Of a DNA stretch of 14,332 nucleotides, positions 6,328-12,859 are shown one piece after another. Numbering within the stretch: the stretch's first letter is position 1; every line of letters begins with the position of its first letter. Source of the DNA: Thiomicrospira sp. UBA5634 (lineage in GTDB: Bacteria; Pseudomonadota; Gammaproteobacteria; Thiomicrospirales; Thiomicrospiraceae). The stretch lies in NCBI GenBank assembly GCA_002421475.1, contig DIJW01000021.1:1-14332 (forward strand), given 5' to 3'. The position numbers were made by a program, and so were the translations under genes. A model generated the notes under the pieces. The model saw only the letters and a program-made list of their open reading frames with translations. It was not told the DNA's origin and did not search any database.

Positions 6328-7373
6328 GTACTTTGGCACATTGGTTACAAAGTTTTGAGTTTTTATGGCCATGGATGCTGGCGTTATTACCCTTGCCCTG
6401 GCTAATAAAACCCTGGCTAATAAAACCCTGGCTAAAACCAAGTGTTGAACGCCAGTTAGCCTTAATGGCACCGATTTTACGTCAACGTTTAATCGCCATA
6501 CAAAACCGATCCTCGTTGCAGTTGACACCAAAACTACGTGAACGTTTACCGCTGTTATTTGTATTAATGTGGTTAATGTTAATTTTGGCGGCCATGCGTC
6601 CGGTATGGTTTTTAACCCCGACACCGTTTGAGTCTTCCGGCCGCGATATGATTTTGTCGGTTGATTTATCGGGCAGTATGGAAAAACCCGACATGATTGT
6701 GAATGGTCGTCCGGTTGACCGACTTAGTGCATTAAAAAGTGTGGTCGATGACTTTATCGAACAACGCCAAGGCGATCGGATGGGTTTGATTGTATTTGGA
6801 ACCCAAGCGTTTTTAGTCAGCCCCTTAACCTATGATTTAACCAGTATCCAACAATTATTGGCGGAAACACAGATCGGTATGGCGGGTAACAATACCGCCA
6901 TTGGCGACTCGATTGCGTTAACGATTAAACATTTACAACAACTAAATCAAGCGCAAAAAAACAAAGCGGTTTTGGTGTTGCTGACTGATGGGTCAAATAA
7001 TGCCGGCGCGATAGAACCACTTGATGCGGCGAAAAAAGCGGCAGAAATGCAGTTGGTTATTCACACTATCGCGTTTGGCAGTGTACAAGCGACACGTGGT
7101 TTACCGGGTGGGCAACAATTAAGCAGTAATGAAATTGATTTAGAAACCTTGCAACAAATCGCTGAAATTACCGGCGGTGAAGCGTTTGTGGCGGCACAAA
7201 CCGATCAACTGCTCGGGATATATCAACGCATTAATGAACTTGAAGCCACTGACTTTACCCTCAATCAATATCGTGCCCGTAGTGAACTTTATACTTGGCC
7301 ATTAGCACTGGCATTGTTCTTTTCAATGTTATTAAGTTGGCAACGGATTCAGCAAGGAAAACGTTATGACTGA
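6324..7373 (+). CDS. batA: BatA-type VWA domain membrane protein
   Basis: This 349-residue protein has the BatA layout: an N-terminal hydrophobic stretch (about 11-38), a second membrane helix (about 75-95), a VWA domain and a C-terminal membrane helix before GKRYD. The metal-ion site is intact: DLSGS (114-118), a Thr in AGNNTAIGDS and an Asp in LLTDGSNNAG, so divalent-metal-dependent ligand binding is expected. Its ATG overlaps the upstream stop. The N-terminal stretch contains PWLIK PWLIK PWLK, encoded by a 15-bp tandem repeat, which lengthens the first hydrophobic segment. It lies between DUF4381 and BatB, the usual order. The name is based on domain layout and neighbours. Confidence 0.92.
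   Translation: MSTLAHWLQSFEFLWPWMLALLPLPWLIKPWLIKPWLKPSVERQLALMAPILRQRLIAIQNRSSLQLTPKLRERLPLLFVLMWLMLILAAMRPVWFLTPTPFESSGRDMILSVDLSGSMEKPDMIVNGRPVDRLSALKSVVDDFIEQRQGDRMGLIVFGTQAFLVSPLTYDLTSIQQLLAETQIGMAGNNTAIGDSIALTIKHLQQLNQAQKNKAVLVLLTDGSNNAGAIEPLDAAKKAAEMQLVIHTIAFGSVQATRGLPGGQQLSSNEIDLETLQQIAEITGGEAFVAAQTDQLLGIYQRINELEATDFTLNQYRARSELYTWPLALALFFSMLLSWQRIQQGKRYD
6396..6437 (+). repeat. 15-bp tandem repeat, 2.8 copies, inside batA
   Basis: The unit CCCTGGCTAATAAAA occurs at 6396-6410 and 6411-6425, identical, and in part at 6426-6437. As 15 is a multiple of 3 it adds five residues (PWLIK) per copy without breaking the frame. Identical copies suggest recent slippage. Confidence 0.9.
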
Positions 7374-9270
7374 GCTGGTGTTATTACGCCCTTATTGGTT
7401 ACTCGCGTTACTGCCGTTGGTTTGGTTATTATGGCGACGTTGGCATCAACAACGCCAACACAGCGGCTGGAAAAGTTGGTTACCCCCAGCCTTTCAGCCC
7501 TATTTATTACAAGCAGGTGAACAAACTAAAACCAGTTGGGGTTTAGTGGCGTTGGCTTGTTTCTGGTTAATATTGGTTGCTGCGTTAAGCGGACCGAGCT
7601 GGCATAGTGAAGAAATTCCGGCGCAAAAAAACCAAGCTGCGACGGTGATTGTGTTGGATTTATCGCTTTCAATGTATGCCGATGATTTGCAACCGAATCG
7701 CATTACGCGTGTGCAATTTAAACTCACGGATTTGTTAAAACAACATCCTGAGTTGCGGGTCGGTATGGTCGCCTACTCCGGATCGGCGCACATTATTACG
7801 CCGATTTCAGATGATAACAGTACCTTATTGAATATATTGCCGCACCTTAATCCGTTGATTATGCCGAGTTACGGCGCAAATGCCGTTGAGGCGTTCGCCT
7901 TGGCAAACAAATTACTGCAAAACAGTGGAGTAAATCGCGGGCATATTATTTGGTTGACCGATGATATTGAACTCAATCAGACGGATAACATTAAACGTTA
8001 TATAGAACAATCCAATGTCAGTTTGAGTATTTTGGCCATCGGCACAGAACAAGGTGCAGCAGTTAATATTCCACAATATGGCTTGTTAAAAGATCGCAAC
8101 GATAAATTAGTGCAAGCAACGGTACCATTGAATGAATTGGCCGGTTTGGCGCGCGATGTGTATGGGCAGTTCGGTCGATTGCAATTTGATGATAGTGATT
8201 TAGCCAAAATGTTGCCGCCTTATGCTGCCGCACAAAGTCGTGATGAAAATGAACAAAACGTGATTCAAGCACTGGATTATGGGGTGTATTTGTTGTGGTT
8301 ATTGATTCCGTTGGCGGCATTGGCAGCTCGTAAGGGTTGGTTGTTTAGTTTGGCCGGTTTAATTTTAATACCAGGCCTGGTGGTGTCGCCGAACCAAGCC
8401 TTTGCCGAGTCGGCTGAAAAACCGGCGCTGCAAATTGCAGATCGTTGGCAACAATTGTTTTTAACCGGTGATCAACGCGGTTACCAGGCCTGGTTGCAAA
8501 ATGATTTGATCGCCGCCGAACGTGAATTTGATAATCCCGCTTGGCAAGGTATGAGTTTATATCGGCAAGGTAAATACGCTGAAGCTGAACAAGCCTTTGC
8601 ACGAGATTTATCGGCGCAAGGTCATTACAACCGCGGTAATGCATTAGCACAACAAGGCAATTTGGCGGCAGCGAAACTGGCATACGAACAAGCTTTGGCG
8701 CTACAAGCGGATTTAAAACAAGCACAACATAATTTAGCGTTAATTGAACAAGCGCTTAAACAACAGCAACAACAGCAGGAAAATCAATCTCAATTAAACG
8801 ATGAGAAAAACCCGCCTTCCGCACCAAGTGCGTTATCCGGAGACGACAGCGGTAGCGGCGATGATCAACAACAAACAGATCAGCAGCAAGATAGTCAACA
8901 ATCGACGGATAAAACTGAATCGGCTGAGTCAAGCGGGGATGCAGAAGGTCAAACTAAACAGCCGGATCAAGCCAATGAATCTGAACATGCAACGGCGAAT
9001 GCAACAAACGAAAATGGGGCTGAAAACCAAAAACCGCCAACCGAAGATGAGGCAAAAAACACCGCATTTAGCGCTGAAGATCAAGTAGATGAAAACACCA
9101 CACAACAAAACTTAGAACAAAATGCAATTCGTGAACAACAACAAGCCGACCAGGCCTGGTTAAATCAAGTACGTGATGAACCCGGACTATTTTTAAAACG
9201 CAAATTTGATTATCAATACCAGCAAAACGCGCCGGCAAACCCTCAACAAAACACGAGAAAATTATGGTGA
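7366..9270 (+). CDS. batB: BatB-BatC fusion: VWA domain plus TPR repeats
   Basis: This 634-residue protein joins two Bat proteins. An N-terminal membrane segment (about 5-23) and a second (about 57-75) precede a VWA domain with metal-site DLSLS (98-102). Two hydrophobic stretches follow (about 305-321 and 325-340), then TPR-like helices (about 383-455, including GNALAQQGNLAAAKLAYEQA), a low-complexity Gln/Asp/Glu/Ser-rich linker (about 462-590) and a C-terminal block QVRDEPGLFLKRKFDYQY (601-618), common at the end of BatC-like proteins. The usual metal-site Thr position reads YGANAV, so that ligand seems missing, and LTDD replaces the more usual LTDG. It overlaps BatA by 8 nt and BatD by 7 nt. 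Three palindrome copies lie inside. The TPR half probably faces the periplasm. Confidence 0.9.
   Translation: MTELVLLRPYWLLALLPLVWLLWRRWHQQRQHSGWKSWLPPAFQPYLLQAGEQTKTSWGLVALACFWLILVAALSGPSWHSEEIPAQKNQAATVIVLDLSLSMYADDLQPNRITRVQFKLTDLLKQHPELRVGMVAYSGSAHIITPISDDNSTLLNILPHLNPLIMPSYGANAVEAFALANKLLQNSGVNRGHIIWLTDDIELNQTDNIKRYIEQSNVSLSILAIGTEQGAAVNIPQYGLLKDRNDKLVQATVPLNELAGLARDVYGQFGRLQFDDSDLAKMLPPYAAAQSRDENEQNVIQALDYGVYLLWLLIPLAALAARKGWLFSLAGLILIPGLVVSPNQAFAESAEKPALQIADRWQQLFLTGDQRGYQAWLQNDLIAAEREFDNPAWQGMSLYRQGKYAEAEQAFARDLSAQGHYNRGNALAQQGNLAAAKLAYEQALALQADLKQAQHNLALIEQALKQQQQQQENQSQLNDEKNPPSAPSALSGDDSGSGDDQQQTDQQQDSQQSTDKTESAESSGDAEGQTKQPDQANESEHATANATNENGAENQKPPTEDEAKNTAFSAEDQVDENTTQQNLEQNAIREQQQADQAWLNQVRDEPGLFLKRKFDYQYQQNAPANPQQNTRKLW
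8370..8381. repeat. Iterated palindrome ACCAGGCCTGGT, copy 7
   Basis: Perfect copy in the BatB fusion gene, read as Pro-Gly-Leu-Val (336-339) at the end of a membrane segment. Confidence 0.95.
8483..8494. repeat. Iterated palindrome ACCAGGCCTGGT, copy 8
   Basis: Perfect copy in the BatB fusion gene, read as Gln-Ala-Trp (374-376) at the start of the TPR part, only 113 bases from copy 7. Confidence 0.95.
9149..9160. repeat. Iterated palindrome ACCAGGCCTGGT, copy 9
   Basis: Perfect copy near the end of the BatB fusion gene, read as Gln-Ala-Trp (596-598) in the conserved C-terminal block. Confidence 0.95.
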
Positions 9271-10883
9271 TACAAAGTTTGATCAAACGTATTGTTATTG
9301 GATTATATTTTTTGGCTTTACCGTTAGTTGTTAGTGCACAAGCCACGCTAAGTGCCGGGGTTGATCGCACATTGGTTGAGCAAGGCGATATTATCCAACT
9401 TACTTTAATGGCCAATTTTCAAACCACAAACCAACCGGATTTTGAATCATTAAAATCTGATTTTGAAGTGCTTGGAGTACAAGCATCCAGTCAATTGCGT
9501 GTGATTAATGGTCAATTTACCGGCACAACCCAGTGGGATGTCCAGTTAATTGCAAAACGCAGCGGAAGTTTAACCTTACCGGCGTTTGAGGTTGATCGTA
9601 TTCGTTCACAACCTTTGAAGATTGAAGTATCACCGCCCAGCGAAATTCAAACGGATTATAAAATCAGCTTTCTTGAAGCACAGGTTGACCAACTCAATCC
9701 TTATGTGCAGAGTCAGGTTATTTTTACCTTGCGTTATTATCATTTAGGCACCATGGTACGAGGTCAAATTGAACCACCGCAATTTCCTGATATGTTGCAC
9801 GAACGCATTCGCAATCAACATACATTCGAACGCCGAGTGAAAGGCCGTATTTATCGTGTTTATGAATGGGTATACGCATTGCACCCGCAAACCAGCGGTG
9901 AAATTATTATTCCGGCGCAATTGTTTGAAGGTACGTTATTAAATGATCGTCAATTACGTTTGGTGAGTGAAAAAACCAGTCCGATAAAATTGCAGGTGAA
10001 ACCCATTCCCGCCAATTATCCCGCGAATGCGCCTTGGTTACCCGCCAAACAATTAACGTTTACCGAACAATGGACACAAATGCCGGAAGAGTTAAAAGTC
10101 GGTGATACCTTAGCCCGAAGACTTGTTATTCAGGCTTCGGGATTAAAATCGAGCCAGTTGCCGGATGTAGATTGGTCACAAAATACGCAATATCGTTTGT
10201 ATCCAGATCCGGTAAGTCAAAATGATCATCTGAATGATGACGGTTTAAGTAGTGTTAAAACACAAGATTTTGTTTTGGTTGCACAACAGGCCGGGCAGTT
10301 AAAAATTGAACCATTAACTATCGCTTGGTGGAATACGCAAACAGATCAACTCGAATATGCCAAAATTGAAGGCCGTGAATTTAATATCGCCGCGCTGGCA
10401 AACACGGATGCTGGGTTTATCGGACTAGAGTCAGGTTCACACCAACACGAAATGCAACAATCATCTCTGTTTTGGCAAACGACAACAGCAGCATTTGCTT
10501 TATTGTGGTTAATTACCTTGGTGTGGAATTGGCGCAAAGTTAAGCAAGAAACGATTTCAAATCTTTCTGTCGAATCCGTAAAGGAAACGGCAGAAAAATA
10601 CAGCCCATCGCACGATAGCATTCATACCATTTGCCAATTACCTGATGCGCAACTTTATCGCGCGGTGAAACAATGGTTAAAACAACATCATGGAATTAAC
10701 GACTGGCACACACTTAAACACACCAAACTGCACGGGTTATTGCAACATTTGGAAGCAAGGTTATATCAAACCGATCATGAAATAAGTCCGATAAATCGGG
10801 ATGCGTTACAACATGAACTAAATGCTTTGGAGACTCAGCAACAACGTCAAAATTCACCTTTAAAAGACTTGTATCCGCATTAA
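9264..10883 (+). CDS. batD: BatD family membrane-anchored periplasmic protein
   Basis: This 539-residue protein begins with a signal peptide (basic start, hydrophobic 10-23, likely cut after VSA at 25), followed by a long beta-rich periplasmic region starting ATLSAGVDRTLVEQGDIIQL, typical of BatD. A membrane helix lies near 404-423 (FALLWLITLVWNW) and a cytosolic tail of about 115 residues follows. It is the last gene of the MoxR operon and overlaps BatB by 7 nt. BatD was named for aerotolerance in Bacteroides; the molecular role is not established. With BatA and BatB it probably forms the membrane part of the MoxR assembly. It is the one sizeable gene of the operon apart from BatA without a palindrome copy. 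Confidence 0.92.
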   Translation: MVIQSLIKRIVIGLYFLALPLVVSAQATLSAGVDRTLVEQGDIIQLTLMANFQTTNQPDFESLKSDFEVLGVQASSQLRVINGQFTGTTQWDVQLIAKRSGSLTLPAFEVDRIRSQPLKIEVSPPSEIQTDYKISFLEAQVDQLNPYVQSQVIFTLRYYHLGTMVRGQIEPPQFPDMLHERIRNQHTFERRVKGRIYRVYEWVYALHPQTSGEIIIPAQLFEGTLLNDRQLRLVSEKTSPIKLQVKPIPANYPANAPWLPAKQLTFTEQWTQMPEELKVGDTLARRLVIQASGLKSSQLPDVDWSQNTQYRLYPDPVSQNDHLNDDGLSSVKTQDFVLVAQQAGQLKIEPLTIAWWNTQTDQLEYAKIEGREFNIAALANTDAGFIGLESGSHQHEMQQSSLFWQTTTAAFALLWLITLVWNWRKVKQETISNLSVESVKETAEKYSPSHDSIHTICQLPDAQLYRAVKQWLKQHHGINDWHTLKHTKLHGLLQHLEARLYQTDHEISPINRDALQHELNALETQQQRQNSPLKDLYPH

Positions 10884-10884
10884 A

Positions 10885-10902
10885 AACCGCCGAAAAACGG
10901 TT
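10885..10902 (+). terminator. Short hairpin after batD, weak terminator candidate
   Basis: AACCG (10885-10889) can pair with CGGTT (10898-10902) just after the batD stop, followed by AAAAG rather than a T-run. It is too weak to call firmly. The rest of 10884-11008 is AT-rich upstream sequence of the ABC ATPase gene. Confidence 0.2.
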
Positions 10903-10922
10903 AAAAGTTGATCAAAACAACA

Positions 10923-10951
10923 TTGACTATCAAATGTAAATTTAATGCTAT
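10923..10951 (+). promoter_or_regulatory. Candidate promoter for the iron transporter ATPase gene
   Basis: TTGACT (10923-10928) matches five of six -35 bases. With 17-base spacing, TGCTAT (10946-10951) matches only three of six -10 bases. The start point would fall at about 10958, just before the possible Fur site, a sensible layout for an iron-repressed gene. The -10 is poor. Confidence 0.35.
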
Positions 10952-10959
10952 TTGCTATT

Positions 10960-10978
10960 GCAAATTACTATCATTTAG
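10960..10978 (+). promoter_or_regulatory. Possible Fur box upstream of fbpC
   Basis: GCAAATTACTATCATTTAG matches the 19-base Fur consensus at 11 positions by my alignment and sits beside the candidate promoter. The neighbouring gene type, ferric iron uptake, is a classic Fur target. The match is modest and the region is AT-rich, so chance is possible. Confidence 0.35.
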
Positions 10979-11020
10979 CTTAAATTTATATTAACTTTTT
11001 TAAATTGAATGGCAATTGTC

Positions 11021-11683
11021 ATGTTGAAAATCAGCGATATCCAAGTGGTTTACAATCAAACGCCGGTGCTTGACCAGTTTAATCTGGATATTAAAGCAGG
11101 TGAGATTGTGGGCATTCTTGGCCCAAGCGGTTGCGGAAAAAGCACTTTATTGCGTGCTATCGCAGGGTTTGTTGAAATCGCAAAAGGCGAAATTTGTTTA
11201 AACAATGATTGTTTAGCGAATTGCCAATGTACCGTTCCGCCGGAAAAGCGTGGTGTAGGTATGGTTTTTCAAGACAACGCGTTATTTCCCCATTTAACGG
11301 TGGCAGAAAATATTGGTTTTGGTTTAAACAAACTGCCTAAAGCGGAACGAGCGGCGCGTGTGGCGGAATTGATTGAGTTAATTCAATTGCAAGGCATGGA
11401 GCAACGTTATCCACATGAATTATCCGGCGGCCAACAACAACGTGTCGCATTAGCACGGGCATTAGCGCCTCGTCCAAGTTTGATTTTGTTTGATGAACCG
11501 TTTTCCAATTTAGATACCACCTTAAGTGAACATCTGGCAGTCGAAATTCGTCAGTTATTAAAACAGCAAAATACTGCAGCGATTTTAGTGACACATAACT
11601 TCCGTGAAGCGCAACTCATGTGTGATCGTTATGGAACGTTAGAAAGTTGTTTGATGGGAAAGTTTGAACAAACAGCAGCTTAA
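11021..11683 (+). CDS. fbpC: Ferric iron ABC transporter ATPase (FbpC-like), short form
   Basis: From the ATG at 11021 this is 220 residues; an in-frame ATG at 11009 adds four. I prefer 11021 because MLKISDIQVVY is a typical ATPase beginning, but neither start has a clear ribosome binding site. All nucleotide-binding motifs are present: Walker A GPSGCGKST (34-42), Q-loop VFQDNALFPHLT, signature LSGGQQQ (134-140), Walker B LILFDE (154-159) and H-loop histidine 192. Only 28 residues follow the H-loop, whereas full-length FbpC proteins of about 350 residues carry a C-terminal regulatory (TOBE-type) region; it is absent and no remnant follows the stop. The substrate assignment rests on the adjacent FbpA and FbpB. 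Confidence 0.88.
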   Translation: MLKISDIQVVYNQTPVLDQFNLDIKAGEIVGILGPSGCGKSTLLRAIAGFVEIAKGEICLNNDCLANCQCTVPPEKRGVGMVFQDNALFPHLTVAENIGFGLNKLPKAERAARVAELIELIQLQGMEQRYPHELSGGQQQRVALARALAPRPSLILFDEPFSNLDTTLSEHLAVEIRQLLKQQNTAAILVTHNFREAQLMCDRYGTLESCLMGKFEQTAA

Positions 11684-11698
11684 AAACGTCTCGCAATT

Positions 11699-11723
11699 AA
11701 AATCGCCATCTGGCGATTTTTTT
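11699..11723 (+). terminator. Rho-independent terminator after fbpC
   Basis: AAAATCGCC (11699-11707) pairs with GGCGATTTT (11712-11720) around the loop ATCT, and a run of seven T (11717-11723) closes it. It lies 16 nt after the fbpC stop and ahead of fbpA, so fbpC and fbpA are partly or wholly separate transcripts. Confidence 0.87.
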
Positions 11724-11735
11724 ATATTGCTAAAT

Positions 11736-11754
11736 ATAAATGATTCTCTTTTAA
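11736..11754 (+). promoter_or_regulatory. Possible Fur box upstream of fbpA
   Basis: ATAAATGATTCTCTTTTAA contains ATGATTCTC, similar to common Fur-site cores, and matches 10 of 19 consensus bases. It lies just before the ribosome binding site (AAAGGAG, 11753-11759). The position between a terminator and an iron-binding protein gene suits iron control, but the match is weak. Confidence 0.33.
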
Positions 11755-11766
11755 AGGAGTGTAGGC

Positions 11767-12714
11767 ATGAAAAATAGATTAATCCTCAGTCTATTGGGCA
11801 GTTTATTGATTGTGAGTGGTTGTAGTGATCAACAACAATCCGCTGAACAGACGGCTGAATCAAGCGCTAAAGAAGTGGTGGTGTACAGTGCCCGCGCCGA
11901 ACATTTGATTAAACCATTATTTGATGAGTTTACCCAACAAACCGGTATTACGGTTAAATTCCAAACCGGCAATGCGAATGCCTTAGTTGAACGTTTAAAA
12001 GCAGAAGGGACTAATTCACCGGCCGATATTTTGATGACGGTTGATGCCGGTAATTTATGGTATGCGGCCGATCAAGGATTATTTCAACCGATGCAAAGTA
12101 AAGTGATTGAAACCAACATTCCACCACATTTGCGTGATCCGGAAATGTTATGGACCGGTTTGTCGGTGCGTGCTCGTACAATCGTTTACCACACCGATCG
12201 AGTTAAACCGGCTGACTTAAGCAGTTACGAAGCCTTGGCGGATGATCAATGGAAAGGTCGTTTGTGTTTGCGCAATTCCGGCTCTGTGTATAACAAGTCT
12301 TTAATTGCAGCGTTTATTGCCCATCATGGTGAAACGCAAACTGAAACCTTTGTTAAAGGTTGGGTTGGCAATTTAGCCGCCAAACCGCAGGCGAAAGATT
12401 CGCAGGTTATGGAAGCGATTTTAGCCGGTCAATGTGATGTGGGCATTGTAAATACCTATTATTTTGGTGCGCTGCAAGAAAAAATGCCCGATATGCCGCT
12501 TAAACTTTTCTGGGCTAATCAGGATTCAACCGGCACACATATTAATGTTTCCGGAGCTGGAATATTAAAAAATGCACCACACAAAAATGCTGCATTAACT
12601 TTAATCGAATGGTTAAGCGAAAAGCCGGCACAACAAATTTATGGTGCATTAAATAAAGAATATCCGGCTAATCTTGATGTTACGTTAGATCAGCAAGTTG
12701 AGTCATGGGGCTGA
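11767..12714 (+). CDS. fbpA: Ferric iron-binding lipoprotein (FbpA-like), ended early by an in-frame TGA
   Basis: The product starts with a lipoprotein signal peptide: hydrophobic residues 5-16, then lipobox VSGC with Cys19 as the lipidation site, so it is probably anchored in the periplasm. EVVVYSARAEHLIKPLFDEF and the segment ADILMTVDAGNLWYAADQGL are typical of FbpA-type iron-binding proteins, and the paired tyrosines Y231-Y232 in NTYYFGAL are the family's iron ligands. The ribosome binding site AAAGGAG is strong. The frame stops at TGA (12712-12714) after ESWG, giving 315 residues, but the same frame then runs on for 28 codons with a family-like C-terminus. Read through, it would be 344 residues, the usual length. 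It may be a functional short protein, a pseudogene in progress, or a sequence error. Confidence 0.9.
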   Translation: MKNRLILSLLGSLLIVSGCSDQQQSAEQTAESSAKEVVVYSARAEHLIKPLFDEFTQQTGITVKFQTGNANALVERLKAEGTNSPADILMTVDAGNLWYAADQGLFQPMQSKVIETNIPPHLRDPEMLWTGLSVRARTIVYHTDRVKPADLSSYEALADDQWKGRLCLRNSGSVYNKSLIAAFIAHHGETQTETFVKGWVGNLAAKPQAKDSQVMEAILAGQCDVGIVNTYYFGALQEKMPDMPLKLFWANQDSTGTHINVSGAGILKNAPHKNAALTLIEWLSEKPAQQIYGALNKEYPANLDVTLDQQVESWG

Positions 12715-12801
12715 TTTCAGCAAGATCTGTTGAATCTTAAAAAAGCCGGTGAGTATCAGCAGGCAGCAACAATGCTGGTGAATCGCGCCGGTTATGAATA
12801 A
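12715..12801 (+). pseudogene. fbpA: Stranded C-terminal tail of fbpA beyond the TGA
   Basis: Directly after the TGA the same frame reads FQQDLLNLKKAGEY, continues without a stop and ends NRAGYE before TAA (12799-12801), 28 residues in all. From memory, FbpA-type proteins end with a pattern like F-x-x-D-x-L-N-L-x-x-x-G-E, then Ala and Leu positions, then G-Y/W-K. The fit of order and spacing is close. The tail has no start codon or ribosome binding site of its own, so it is the old end of fbpA, not a gene. Confidence 0.82.
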
Positions 12802-12830
12802 TAGGTCATACTTCGATCTTCCATCACCTG

Positions 12831-12852
12831 TTTTAGCCGGCTTCGGCTAAAA
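12831..12852 (+). terminator. Strong hairpin between fbpA and fbpB
   Basis: TTTTAGCCG (12831-12839) and CGGCTAAAA (12844-12852) form a perfect 9-bp stem with a GCTT loop. No T-run follows, so it may be a 3'-end stabiliser or partial terminator that makes more binding protein than permease, as is common in such operons. Confidence 0.5.
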
Positions 12853-12859
12853 TATTCAA

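Noticed and set aside
8345..8725. A 126-codon reverse-strand open frame
   Set aside because: It is opposite the BatB-BatC fusion with its TPR region and has no supporting start signal; it is a shadow of the coding strand.
8757..8781. CAA/CAG run encoding polyglutamine in the BatB fusion as a slippage tract
   Set aside because: The codons are mixed CAA and CAG without a perfect long repeat, so it is ordinary low-complexity linker.
12715..12738. Selenocysteine or programmed recoding at the fbpA TGA, given a small hairpin (stem AAGAT/ATCTT, 12722-12738) just downstream
   Set aside because: The stem is only 5 bp, I know of no selenocysteine at this position in FbpA proteins, and no role for it is apparent. 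Simple nonsense change or sequence error is likelier.
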